Shown here one piece after another: positions 26,879-35,404 of a stretch of DNA of 64,000 bases. The notes beneath the pieces were generated by a model that worked only from the letters and a program-made list of their open reading frames with translations, did no database searches and was not told the origin of the DNA. The first letter of the stretch is position 1. Each line of letters begins with the position of its first letter. Both the position numbers and the translations under genes were made by a program. Origin of the DNA: Mycobacterium sp. E2733. GTDB lineage: Bacteria; Actinomycetota; Actinomycetes; Mycobacteriales; Mycobacteriaceae. The stretch covers positions 1 through 64,000 of the forward strand of contig NZ_LZJZ01000092.1 in NCBI RefSeq assembly GCF_001667585.1, written 5' to 3'.

Positions 26879-27792
26879 ATCGGCGCGAGATCGCGAAGGT
26901 GATCGCGCTAACAAATCCCGTCTCCGGGCACGGCGCCGCGATCCGGGCGGCCGAGCGCGCGATCGCGCGGCTGCACCACCACGGCGTCGAGGTCGTCGAG
27001 ATCATCGGCGACGACGCACAAGACGCGCGCCACCTGGTGAGCGCCGCACTCGAGAAGGGTGCCGACGCGGTGATGGTGACCGGCGGCGACGGCGTCGTCT
27101 CCAATGCGCTGCAAGTGCTCGCGGGCACCGACGTCCCGATTGGCATCGTCGCGGCGGGAACGGGTAACGACCACGCCCGCGAATTCGGTTTGCCCACAAA
27201 GGATCCGGAGGCCGCCGCCGACATCATCGTCGACGGCTTCACGGAAACCATCGACCTGGGCCGGATTCGCGACCTGGACGGGGTCGACAAGTGGTTCGGC
27301 ACGGTGGCGGCCACCGGATTCGACTCCCTGGTGACCGACCGGGCCAACCGGATGACCTGGCCGGACGGCCGGTTGCGGTACTACCTCGCTATGCTCGCCG
27401 AGCTATCGCAGTTGCGGCTCTTGCCGTTTCGCATGGTCCTCGACGGAACGCGAGAGATCGATGCCGACATCACGCTGGCCGCCTTCGGAAACACCCGCAG
27501 CTATGGCGGCGGCATGCTGATCTGTCCCGACGCCGACCACGCAGACGGTCTGCTCGACATCACCATGGTGCACTCGGCGTCGCGGACGAAGCTGGTCCGC
27601 CTCTTCCCCACCGTGATGAAAGGCACCCACGTCAACCTCGACGAGGTGAGCACCGCGCGTGCCCAATCCGTTCATGTCGAGTGCCCCGGTATCAACGTCT
27701 ACGCCGACGGCGACTTCGCCTGCCCGCTGCCCGCCGACATCAGCGCGGTTCCGGGCGCGCTGCGGGTCCTGCGCCGGGCCGAAGACCAATAG
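26875..27792 (+). CDS. Diacylglycerol kinase family lipid kinase
   Basis: This 305-residue kinase matches Rv2252. It has the DAGKc motif VTGGDGVVSNALQVL, the nucleotide-binding AAGTGNDHAREFG, and a C-terminal beta domain ending YADGDFACPLPADI. It phosphorylates diacylglycerol or related lipids to phosphatidate-type products and has been linked to phosphatidylinositol-mannoside synthesis in M. tuberculosis. It is translationally coupled to the oxidase upstream. The start is ATG 26875. Confidence 0.9.
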   Translation: MNRREIAKVIALTNPVSGHGAAIRAAERAIARLHHHGVEVVEIIGDDAQDARHLVSAALEKGADAVMVTGGDGVVSNALQVLAGTDVPIGIVAAGTGNDHAREFGLPTKDPEAAADIIVDGFTETIDLGRIRDLDGVDKWFGTVAATGFDSLVTDRANRMTWPDGRLRYYLAMLAELSQLRLLPFRMVLDGTREIDADITLAAFGNTRSYGGGMLICPDADHADGLLDITMVHSASRTKLVRLFPTVMKGTHVNLDEVSTARAQSVHVECPGINVYADGDFACPLPADISAVPGALRVLRRAEDQ

Positions 27793-27795
27793 CGG

Positions 27796-28308
27796 TTAGC
27801 CGACCCCGCGGCTGAGCCAGGTCACCTCGCCGACCTCGCCGCCGTCGCGGTACGCCTCGAGTGCGTCGTCCCACGCCGTTCCCAGGACCGTGTCCAGCTC
27901 GGCGGCCAGGGTGTCGGCGCCCTGCGACATCAGCGCGCGCAGCCGCATCTCGCCGACCATGACGTCGCCGTTGGCGCTCATCGCCCCGCTCCACAGGCCG
28001 AGCTGGGGGGTGTGGCTGAATCGCTGGCCGTCCACTCCGGGGCTGGGGTCCTCGGTGACCTCGAACCGCAGCACCGACCAGGAGCGCAAGGCGTTGGCCA
28101 GCCTGGCGCCGGTGCCCACCGGCCCCACCCAGTTGGTGACCGAGCGCAGCTGTCCGGGCATGGCCGGCTGCGGCGTCCAGGTGAGGTTCGCCTTCGCGCC
28201 AAGGGTCGACGACAACGCCCACTCGACATGCGGGCATACCGCCGCCGGCGAGGCGTGCACGTACACCACGCCAGTCGTCACGTCGGCGAATTGATTCGAC
28301 GCACGCAT
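27796..28308 (-). CDS. DUF3145 family protein
   Basis: This 170-residue protein matches Rv2256c and the actinobacterial DUF3145 family. Recognisable blocks are TGVVYVHASPAAVCPHVEWALS, LRSWSVLRFEVTEDPSPGVDGQRFSHTP and an acidic C-terminus. No signal or membrane segment is seen. I chose ATG 28308 (MRASNQF) because AAGGAG lies just upstream. Homologues of Rv2253-Rv2255c are absent between this gene and the lipid kinase. Function unknown. Confidence 0.85.
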   Translation of the reverse strand: MRASNQFADVTTGVVYVHASPAAVCPHVEWALSSTLGAKANLTWTPQPAMPGQLRSVTNWVGPVGTGARLANALRSWSVLRFEVTEDPSPGVDGQRFSHTPQLGLWSGAMSANGDVMVGEMRLRALMSQGADTLAAELDTVLGTAWDDALEAYRDGGEVGEVTWLSRGVG

Positions 28309-28449
28309 TTCCTGCTCCTTCGGTTCCACGAGGGACGTCTTCCCCAACGACCTGGTGGGACCTGTAGGCAGGATCTGCTAACTATTTTGTGTGTCGTGCG
28401 TGTCTATTGTGCCTCGTGATACCCGTGTTGCGCTAGTGTGCATTTTCCA
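28309..28449. promoter_or_regulatory. Upstream region of the DUF3145 gene
   Basis: This 141-base region lies between the DUF3145 start and the stop of the next minus-strand gene. It contains an unusually AT/GT-rich stretch (28379-28450) with repeated TGTGT and CGTG words, so it probably holds the DUF3145 promoter. I see no clear hairpin. Confidence 0.4.
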
Positions 28450-29271
28450 TCAGCCGTATTCGGCTAGCACGGCGTCGGAAATCGCCGGCCATGGCCGCAG
28501 CGCCCACTCCCCGAAATCACGGTTGGTGAGGGCCACCAGGGCCAGGTCACGCCCGGGATCTGCCCAGATGAAACCGCCCGCCTGGCCGAAATGGCCGTAC
28601 GTTCGCGGCGAGTTGCGCGCGCCCGTCCAGTGCGGCGATTTCGCGTCCCTGATCTCGAAACCCAGTCCCCAGTCGTTGGGCCGCTGCACGCCGTAACCGG
28701 GCAACACGCCGTCCAGGCCGGGAAATTGCACCGTGGTCGCCTCGGCGTGCAGTTCGGCCGAGACGGTCGCCGGGCGCAGCAGGTCCCCGGCGAAAACCGC
28801 CAGGTCCGCCACCGTGGACGTCGCCCCGAACCCGGCGGCCGGCGCGCCGCCGTCCAGCCGGGTGGCGGCCATGCCCAGGGGTTCGCAGACCGCCTCGGCC
28901 AGGTAACGGCCGAACTCGATCCCGGACTCGCGCTGCACCGTCTGGGCCAGCACGGTGAAGCCGTGGTTGGAGTAGATGCGCCGCGCGCCGGGGGCGGCCA
29001 GCACGTGATCGTTGTGCAGGGCCAGTCCCGACGCGTGCGCCAGCAGGTGCCGGACGGTGGCGCCCGGCGGACCGGCGGCGGTGTCCAGGTCGACGACACC
29101 CTCTTCGACGGCGACGTGCACGGCGCGTGCCACCAGCGGCTTGGTCACCGACGCCAGCTCGAACACCCGCTGGGTGTCGCCGTGGCTGGCCAGCACCCCG
29201 CCGGGTCCGATCACCGCGGCGGCGGCGGCCTCGACGGGCCAGTCGTCCAGAGCGTCGAGGGCCGCCATCAC
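28450..29271 (-). CDS. Beta-lactamase-fold serine hydrolase
   Basis: This 273-residue penicillin-binding-protein/beta-lactamase-fold enzyme matches Rv2257c. The SxxK nucleophile motif is FELASVTKPLVARA, the second motif is YSNHG (Tyr-x-Asn), and GHFGQAGGF fits the third conserved strand. There is no signal peptide, so it is probably a cytoplasmic esterase or peptidase. The tandem ATGATG start at 29271 overlaps the upstream methyltransferase stop. Confidence 0.85.
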   Translation of the reverse strand: MMAALDALDDWPVEAAAAAVIGPGGVLASHGDTQRVFELASVTKPLVARAVHVAVEEGVVDLDTAAGPPGATVRHLLAHASGLALHNDHVLAAPGARRIYSNHGFTVLAQTVQRESGIEFGRYLAEAVCEPLGMAATRLDGGAPAAGFGATSTVADLAVFAGDLLRPATVSAELHAEATTVQFPGLDGVLPGYGVQRPNDWGLGFEIRDAKSPHWTGARNSPRTYGHFGQAGGFIWADPGRDLALVALTNRDFGEWALRPWPAISDAVLAEYG

Positions 29272-30341
29272 TTTCTGGCGATGTAGTAGTTGTTGATCGG
29301 GTCCGACTCGATCTCGGCCACCCGCACGTCGGCGAACCCGGCATCGCCGAGCATCGCGGTGGCCAGCTGTGTCCCCCAGGCGGTGCCCAGCCCGGCGCCG
29401 TCCAGCGCCAGCGACACCGTCATGCAGTGCATCAGCGACGTGGTGTACAGGTAGGTGCTCATCGGAATGCCGACGTTGTCCTCGAGCCGGCTCGACGCCT
29501 TGATGTCGGCCATCAGCAGGACGCCGCCGGGTCGCAGCGCGCGGTGGATGTTCTCCAACACCCGGGCGGGGTGGGCCTGGTCGTGGATGGCGTCGAACAC
29601 GGTGATGACGTCGTAGGCGTCCCTCTTGTCCAGCCCCGACAGGTTGTGGCTTTCGAAGGTCGCGTTCGTCAGACCGAGGTCGGCCGCTTCGCGGGCGCCG
29701 ACGGCGATCGCCTCGTCGGAGAAGTCGACGCCGGTGAAGCGGCTGGCCGGGAACGCCCGCGCCATCACGTTGACCGCGTGGCCGCTACCGCAGCCGAAGT
29801 CCGCGACGTCGGCTCCCGAGCGCAGACGTTCGACGAGACCGTCGACCAGCGGCAGCACCACATCGACCAACGCCTTGTCGTACACCACGCCGCTCTGCTC
29901 GGCCATCAGCGCGTGGAACCGGGGGAACTCGTCGTAGTGCAGGCCGCCGCCCTCGCGGAAGCAACCGATGATCTTCTGTTCGACTTCGGCGAGCTGCGGG
30001 ACGAACAGGGCCACCAGGGCCAGGTTGTCCGGCCCGGCCGCCCGGGTGAGCACGCCGGCGCGGTGCGCGGGCAGCGAGTAGGTGGCGGAGTCGGGGTCGT
30101 AGTCGACGACGCGCCCGGTCGTCATGCCGGCCAGCCACTCGCGCACGTAGCGCTCGTTGAGGCCGGCCGCTTCGGCGATCTGCGCGCTGGTGGCTGAAGC
30201 CAGCCCGGCCATCGTGTCAAGCAGCCCGGTCTGGTGCCCGATGCTCAGCAGCAGCGTCAGGCTGGCGCCGTCGATGGCCGCGGCGATTCGTCCGCTGAAC
30301 TCGTCACTGGTTTCCGAGGCGGTCTCGGGTGCTCCGTTCAT
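29268..30341 (-). CDS. Class I SAM-dependent methyltransferase (Rv2258c-like)
   Basis: This 357-residue methyltransferase matches Rv2258c. An N-terminal winged-helix dimerisation domain (about 20-100, AEAAGLNERYVREWLAGMTTGRVV) precedes the Rossmann domain with SAM motif VADFGCGSGHAVNVMARAFP and the acidic strand-2 motif FTGVDFSD. The architecture is like O-methyltransferases that modify polyketides or quinones; the substrate is unknown. I chose ATG 30341 (MNGAPETASE). It is coupled to the hydrolase downstream. Confidence 0.87.
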   Translation of the reverse strand: MNGAPETASETSDEFSGRIAAAIDGASLTLLLSIGHQTGLLDTMAGLASATSAQIAEAAGLNERYVREWLAGMTTGRVVDYDPDSATYSLPAHRAGVLTRAAGPDNLALVALFVPQLAEVEQKIIGCFREGGGLHYDEFPRFHALMAEQSGVVYDKALVDVVLPLVDGLVERLRSGADVADFGCGSGHAVNVMARAFPASRFTGVDFSDEAIAVGAREAADLGLTNATFESHNLSGLDKRDAYDVITVFDAIHDQAHPARVLENIHRALRPGGVLLMADIKASSRLEDNVGIPMSTYLYTTSLMHCMTVSLALDGAGLGTAWGTQLATAMLGDAGFADVRVAEIESDPINNYYIARK

Positions 30342-30352
30342 ATGCGCCGCTC

Positions 30353-30418
30353 TCCCCCGCAAGCGGGTGGTGCCCCCACCTCATCGCTTCGTCCCCCGCA
30401 AGCGGGAGGTGCCCCCAC
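30353..30418. repeat. Two tandem 27-bp repeats with hairpin core
   Basis: TCCCCCGCAAGCGGG followed by a GTGCCCCCAC tail occurs at 30353-30379 and again at 30392-30418, differing at one base, period 39. Each holds a CCCGC-AA-GCGGG hairpin. They fill most of the gap between the divergent methyltransferase and mscR genes. Confidence 0.85.
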
Positions 30419-30471
30419 TGCATCGTCCCCGGCGCGCATGGTCAGCGAGGGTACACCGTAGGTTGGGGGCC

Positions 30472-31569
30472 ATGAGTCAGACAGTGCGCGGCGTGATTTC
30501 ACGAAAGAAGGGCGAGCCCGTCGAGCTGGTGGACATCGTCGTCCCGGACCCCGGGCCCGGCGAGGCCCTGATCGACGTCATCGCCTGCGGGGTGTGCCAC
30601 ACCGACCTGACCTACCGCGAGGGCGGCATCAACGACGAGTACCCCTTCCTGCTCGGCCACGAGGCCGCCGGCCGGGTCGAGGCGGTCGGCCCCGGCGTGA
30701 CCGCGGTCGAGCCGGGCGACTTCGTGATCCTGAACTGGCGCGCGGTCTGCGGCCAGTGCCGGGCCTGCAAGCGCGGCCGCCCACACCTGTGCTTCGACAC
30801 CTTCAACGCCGCGCAGAAGATGACGCTGACCGACGGCACGGAATTGACGCCCGCCCTGGGCATCGGGGCGTTCGCCGACAAGACGCTGGTGCACGCCGGC
30901 CAATGCACCAAGGTCGATCCCGCCGCCGACCCGGCCGTCGCGGGCCTGCTCGGCTGCGGCGTGATGGCCGGCATCGGCGCTGCGATCAACACCGGCGGCG
31001 TCACCCGCGACGACACCGTCGCGGTGATCGGCTGCGGCGGCGTCGGCGATGCCGCGATCGCCGGCGCCGCACTGGTCGGGGCCCGGCGCATCATCGCCGT
31101 CGACACGGACGACACCAAGCTGGACTGGGCGCGCAAGTTCGGCGCCACCCACACCATCAACGCCCGCCAGGCCGACGCTGGAAAAGGCTTAGTCGAGGCG
31201 ATCCAGGACCTCACCGACGGGTTCGGTGTCAACGTCGCGATCGACGCCGTCGGCCGGCCCGAAACCTGGAAGCAGGCCTTCTACGCCCGCGACCTCGCGG
31301 GAACGGTTGTGCTGGTGGGCGTTCCGACGCCCGACATGAAGCTCGACATGCCGCTGATCGACTTCTTCAGCCACGGCGGGTCGCTGAAGTCGTCGTGGTA
31401 CGGCGATTGCCTGCCCGAACGCGACTTCCCCACCCTGATCGACCTCTACCTCCAGGGCCGCCTGCCCTTGGAGAGGTTTGTCTCCGAGCGCATCGGGCTA
31501 GACGATGTCGAGGAGGCCTTTCACAAGATGCACGGCGGCAAGGTGTTGCGTTCGGTGGTGATGCTCTGA
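30472..31569 (+). CDS. mscR: S-nitrosomycothiol reductase / mycothiol-dependent formaldehyde dehydrogenase
   Basis: This 365-residue class III zinc alcohol dehydrogenase matches Rv2259 (MscR/AdhE2). It oxidises S-hydroxymethyl-mycothiol and reduces S-nitrosomycothiol. The catalytic zinc ligands appear as CGVCHTD and GHEAAGRVE, the structural zinc as CGQCRACKRGRPHLC, and NAD binds VAVIGCGGVGDAAIAG. I chose ATG 30472 (MSQTVRG); an in-frame extension crosses the divergent methyltransferase and is not real. The stop overlaps the next start. Confidence 0.92.
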   Translation: MSQTVRGVISRKKGEPVELVDIVVPDPGPGEALIDVIACGVCHTDLTYREGGINDEYPFLLGHEAAGRVEAVGPGVTAVEPGDFVILNWRAVCGQCRACKRGRPHLCFDTFNAAQKMTLTDGTELTPALGIGAFADKTLVHAGQCTKVDPAADPAVAGLLGCGVMAGIGAAINTGGVTRDDTVAVIGCGGVGDAAIAGAALVGARRIIAVDTDDTKLDWARKFGATHTINARQADAGKGLVEAIQDLTDGFGVNVAIDAVGRPETWKQAFYARDLAGTVVLVGVPTPDMKLDMPLIDFFSHGGSLKSSWYGDCLPERDFPTLIDLYLQGRLPLERFVSERIGLDDVEEAFHKMHGGKVLRSVVML

Positions 31570-32192
31570 TGGTGAACATCGAGCGGGTGGTGACCCACGG
31601 CACCTTCGAACTCGACGGCGGCAGTTGGGAAGTCGACAACAACATCTGGCTGATCGGCGACAACTCCAACGTGGTGGTGTTCGACGCCGCCCACGACGCG
31701 GCGCCGATCGTCGAGGCGGTGGACGGCCGCCACGTGGTCGCGGTGGTGTGCACGCACGGCCACAACGACCATGTGACGGTCGCGCCGGAACTCGGCAAGA
31801 CGCTCGATGCGCCGGTGCTGCTGCATCCGGCCGACGAGGTGCTCTGGCGAATGACCCATCCCGACAGCGACTTTCGCGCCATCTCCGATGGCGAGACGCT
31901 GTGCGTCGGCGGGACGGAGCTGCGGGCGCTGCACACGCCCGGCCACTCCCCGGGATCGGTGTGCTGGTATTCGCACGACCTGGGCATCGTGTTCAGCGGC
32001 GACACCCTGTTCTCAGGCGGCCCGGGCGCGACCGGCCGCTCGTATTCGGACTTCCCGACGATCCTGCAGTCCATCTCCGAGCGGCTGGGCAAGCTGCCCG
32101 GCGAGACGGTGGTGCACACCGGCCACGGCGACAGCACCACCATCGGCGACGAGATCGTCCACTACGAGGAGTGGGTGGCCCGCGGCCACTGA
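31569..32192 (+). CDS. Metallo-beta-lactamase-fold hydrolase
   Basis: This 207-residue protein matches Rv2260. The metal motif HxHxDH is CTHGHNDHV, with later ligands in HTPGHSPGS, FSGDTLF and VHTGHGDST. That is a glyoxalase II-type arrangement. It is coupled to mscR (TGATG) and likely hydrolyses an S-acyl or S-formyl mycothiol product of MscR; that link is inferred from the operon. Confidence 0.9.
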   Translation: MVNIERVVTHGTFELDGGSWEVDNNIWLIGDNSNVVVFDAAHDAAPIVEAVDGRHVVAVVCTHGHNDHVTVAPELGKTLDAPVLLHPADEVLWRMTHPDSDFRAISDGETLCVGGTELRALHTPGHSPGSVCWYSHDLGIVFSGDTLFSGGPGATGRSYSDFPTILQSISERLGKLPGETVVHTGHGDSTTIGDEIVHYEEWVARGH

Positions 32193-32330
32193 GGCCGCGC
32201 GCCGCGAGGTCACATCCGTCACATCAGCACCAGTTCGGAACCACCATGTGTGCGCCGATTTTGCTATCGCGGGTGATATCAAAATCCAAAGTCGTCAATG
32301 GGTCGGGAAACCTGGGAACCGGCACGCGCG

Positions 32331-32903
32331 TCACGGTCGCGCCAGATTGGCGGCCACCACCGCCCTGCGCCGGGTCCGGCCCAGCCGCCAACCCGACAGC
32401 ACCGAACCGGCCAGCCCCACCACGAACAGCCCGACGAACAGCCACACCAGGGAGCCTGCGGAAGCCTTGTGCCCGAAGGCCAATCGCGGGTCGATATAGC
32501 CGTTGACTTGCCCGTCGGTCGTGACGTTGTAGGTGCCGCCGGCCGCGATCCGAGCCACCCACACCCGCACGTGCGCGTCGTTGTTGACCGTCGTCGTGGT
32601 CCCGATGCTCTCGGTCACCACGGGCTGCGCCACGCCGTCGGGCGGCGCGAGGGTGACCCCCAGCGGCGGCACCGGCAGTCCGCGGTCCGGACTGCTGATG
32701 ACGACGGTGTGCAGGCTGATGGTGACGTCACCGGCGGGCAGATAGAGGCTGCCCGAGCCGGGGACCGGCACCTCCCCGTACGCGTTGTACTTGTCCAGGA
32801 AGAACGCGTTGAGCACCAGGGCGACGACGAAGCCGCCCACCGACACGACCATCAGCGTGATGGCCGCGGCCAGCGAAAACTTCGCGAGCCGTCTGCTGTT
32901 CAC
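32331..32903 (-). CDS. Membrane protein of unknown function
   Basis: This 190-residue protein has an N-terminal membrane helix (about 10-34, FSLAAAITLMVVSVGGFVVALVL), an exported beta-rich domain (Val/Thr-rich, about 40-140), and a second helix (about 150-172, SLVWLFVGLFVVGLAGSVL) followed by a basic tail. The topology puts the domain outside. The GTG start overlaps the Lnt-like gene stop, so the two are co-translated and may work together. I do not recognise the family. Confidence 0.7.
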   Translation of the reverse strand: MNSRRLAKFSLAAAITLMVVSVGGFVVALVLNAFFLDKYNAYGEVPVPGSGSLYLPAGDVTISLHTVVISSPDRGLPVPPLGVTLAPPDGVAQPVVTESIGTTTTVNNDAHVRVWVARIAAGGTYNVTTDGQVNGYIDPRLAFGHKASAGSLVWLFVGLFVVGLAGSVLSGWRLGRTRRRAVVAANLARP

Positions 32904-34396
32904 CCGAGCAGTGTGGCACTGCGGGCCGGGCGATGGCAGCGCGAGAGCGCAAAGCCGAGTACGACGAACGCCAGGACCGGCACCCAGTCCCCCAAGCGCT
33001 GATAGGGCGTGCCGCTCGATCCCAAGGGCACGCCGACCAGGGTCGCGCCCCGGAAGCCCGACGGGCACCAGGCCAGCCGGTGGCCCCGCGCGTCGAAGGC
33101 CGAGCTGTCGCCGGACAGTCCGACGTGCACGGCCGGGCGGCCCGCCTCGACGGCGCGCACGGCGGGCTGGGCGGCCAGCTGCGGCTGCGCCCAACTCCCC
33201 TGGAATGACGAGGTGGAACTCTGATACACCAACAGCCGAGCACCGAGTTGCGCCTCGCGGCGGGCAAGGTCGGAGAACAGCGCCTCGTAGCTGACCAACG
33301 GCCCGATGGGCAGGGCGCCGGCGTGCAGCACGACGGGCCCGGTCCCGCGTTGGCGGTCCTCGGCAGCGGCCCTGCTGTGGCGGGTGATCCAGCCGAAAAT
33401 CGGTCGCAGCGGGACGTATTCACCGAACGGCACCAGCCGGGTCTTCCGGTAAGTGCCCAAAATCCCGTGCTCCCCGATGAGCACCGCCGACTTGTAGATG
33501 CCACCGCCGGGCGCGGGCGCGTCGACGTTGACCAGCAAGTCGGCGCCCACCCGGCGGGACAGGTCGGCGAGCCGTGCCAAAGCCTCCGGGTGGCCGGCCA
33601 GATCGGATCCCACGCTGCTTTCCCCCCAGACCACCAAATCCGGTCGCTGGCCGGCGACCGAAGCGGTGAGCTCCTCGGCGGCGGCCTGGCGCGCGCCGGA
33701 GTCGGCGATGTCGCCCGGCTGCACCAGCGCCACCCGCACCGTGGCGCCGCCGGCGGGCGACGGGCCCAGCAGGTACCAGGCCGGACCAAATGCCGCGCAG
33801 GCCAGCGCGCACCCCGCCGCGACGAGCCGGCCCGACGCACCCCGCTGGACGATCATCCCGACTAGAGCCGTATTGACCGACACCACAAGGAAACTCGTCA
33901 GCCACACCCCTCCCAGCGACGCCGACGCCAGCGTGACGGGCTGAGCGGCTTGCGACGCGCCCAGCGACGCCCACGACCCGCCGAGCGGCGGCCAGGACCG
34001 CACGGCCTCGGCCGCCACCCATGCGCTGGGCAACACCGCCGTGGCCGCGACGGTCCGCCCCAGTCCGACCGGCGCGGACAGCAGCCGATGCGCCAGCCAC
34101 CCCCAGGGCAGCCACAGTGCACCGAAACCGACGGCCATCACCACCAGCAACGGGCCGACGAACGTCACCAGCCAGTACTGGGTGGCCAGCACGAATCCGG
34201 CGACGCCGAGCCAGGCCCGCACGCACGCCTCCCATCGGGAAGGCGCGGCCCGCACCAACAGGAGCAGCGGCGCCAGGCCAAACCAGGCCAGCGACCACCA
34301 CGACGGCGCGGGAAAGGCGAGCGCGGGCAGCGCACCGGCGACCAACGCGGCCGCCCAGCCCCGTTTGCGCTGTCGACGAGCCGACACAAAGAGCAC
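32900..34396 (-). CDS. lnt: Apolipoprotein N-acyltransferase homologue lacking the catalytic cysteine
   Basis: About 498 residues: an N-terminal bundle of membrane helices (about 10-200) and a nitrilase-fold periplasmic domain (220-460), then a last helix. Of the Lnt triad, Glu is seen in LVVWGESSVG and Lys in TYRKTRLVPFGEYVPL. The nucleophile Cys position in the CYE motif is Ser (PLVSYEALFSD). M. tuberculosis has this gene split as Rv2262c/Rv2261c; here it is intact. The GTG start at 34396 is tentative, with GTG 34387 also possible. It may have altered or no acyltransferase activity. Confidence 0.82.
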   Translation of the reverse strand: MLFVSARRQRKRGWAAALVAGALPALAFPAPSWWSLAWFGLAPLLLLVRAAPSRWEACVRAWLGVAGFVLATQYWLVTFVGPLLVVMAVGFGALWLPWGWLAHRLLSAPVGLGRTVAATAVLPSAWVAAEAVRSWPPLGGSWASLGASQAAQPVTLASASLGGVWLTSFLVVSVNTALVGMIVQRGASGRLVAAGCALACAAFGPAWYLLGPSPAGGATVRVALVQPGDIADSGARQAAAEELTASVAGQRPDLVVWGESSVGSDLAGHPEALARLADLSRRVGADLLVNVDAPAPGGGIYKSAVLIGEHGILGTYRKTRLVPFGEYVPLRPIFGWITRHSRAAAEDRQRGTGPVVLHAGALPIGPLVSYEALFSDLARREAQLGARLLVYQSSTSSFQGSWAQPQLAAQPAVRAVEAGRPAVHVGLSGDSSAFDARGHRLAWCPSGFRGATLVGVPLGSSGTPYQRLGDWVPVLAFVVLGFALSRCHRPARSATLLG

Positions 34397-34431
34397 ACTA
34401 TGTCGGGGCGCACACGAAGGGAGTGATACGC

Positions 34432-35388
34432 ATGGCCAACGATCTTGTCGCCACGGTGCCCGACCTGTCGGGCAAGCTGGCAATCGTCACGGGCGCCAAC
34501 AGCGGCCTGGGGTTCGGCCTGGCCCGGCGGCTCACGGCCGCCGGCGCCGACGTCGTCATGGCGATCCGCAACCGCACCAAAGGGGAAAAGGCGATTGCGG
34601 AAATCCGCGACACGGTCCCCGACGCCAAGCTGACCATCAAGTCGCTGGACCTCTCGTCGCTGGCCGCGGTCGCCGCGCTGGGTGAACAACTCAACGCCGA
34701 GGGCCGCCCCATCGACATCCTGATCAACAACGCCGGCGTCATGACGCCGCCGGAACGCGATAGCACCGCCGACGGTTTCGAATTGCAGTTCGGCAGTAAC
34801 CATCTCGGGCATTTCGCCCTCACCGGGCACCTGCTGCCGCTGCTGCGCGCGGCCGGCAAGGCGCGCGTGGTCTCGCTGAGCAGCCTGGCCGCCCGCCAGA
34901 GCGGCAAGATCCACTTCGACGATCCGAATTTCGAGAAGTCCTACGCGGCGATGTCGGCGTATGGCCAGTCGAAGCTTGCGGTGCTGATGTTCGCCCTCGA
35001 GCTGGACCGGCGCAGCCGGGCGGCCGGCTGGGGCATCATGTCCAACGCGGCGCACCCCGGCCTGACCAAGACCAATCTGCAGATCGCCGGACCCTCGCAC
35101 GGCCGCGAGAAGCCCGCGCTGATGGAGCGGTTGTACAAGGCGTCCTGGCGCTTCACGCCATTTTTGTGGCAGGAGATCGACGAGGGCATCCTCCCGGCGC
35201 TCTATGCCGCCGCCGCGCCGCAAGCCCAGGGCGGGGCGTTCTACGGGCCCAAAGGGTTCCAGGAGCTCGCCGGCGGCGGGGTGCGGCCGGCCAAGGTGCC
35301 CGAGCGCGCCCGCAACGAGGCTGACTGCGAACGACTTTGGGAGCTTTCCGAGCGGCTCACCGGCGTCAGCTACCCGAAGACGACCTGA
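34432..35388 (+). CDS. Short-chain dehydrogenase (Rv2263-like)
   Basis: This 318-residue classical SDR has the NAD(P) motif TGANSGLGFGLARRL, the structural NNAG, the catalytic Ser in VVSLSSLAA and YxxxK as YGQSK. It resembles retinol-dehydrogenase-type SDRs that act on lipids. Start ATG 34432 has GAAGGGAG nine bases upstream. It is divergent from lnt and followed 17 bases later by the methyltransferase gene. Confidence 0.88.
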   Translation: MANDLVATVPDLSGKLAIVTGANSGLGFGLARRLTAAGADVVMAIRNRTKGEKAIAEIRDTVPDAKLTIKSLDLSSLAAVAALGEQLNAEGRPIDILINNAGVMTPPERDSTADGFELQFGSNHLGHFALTGHLLPLLRAAGKARVVSLSSLAARQSGKIHFDDPNFEKSYAAMSAYGQSKLAVLMFALELDRRSRAAGWGIMSNAAHPGLTKTNLQIAGPSHGREKPALMERLYKASWRFTPFLWQEIDEGILPALYAAAAPQAQGGAFYGPKGFQELAGGGVRPAKVPERARNEADCERLWELSERLTGVSYPKTT

Positions 35389-35404
35389 CGACTATCGTTG
35401 GGAC

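Noticed and set aside
28287..28300. CGAATCA on the minus strand as a fourth SigK promoter
   Set aside because: No matching -35 at 16-17 bases, and it lies inside the DUF3145 coding region.
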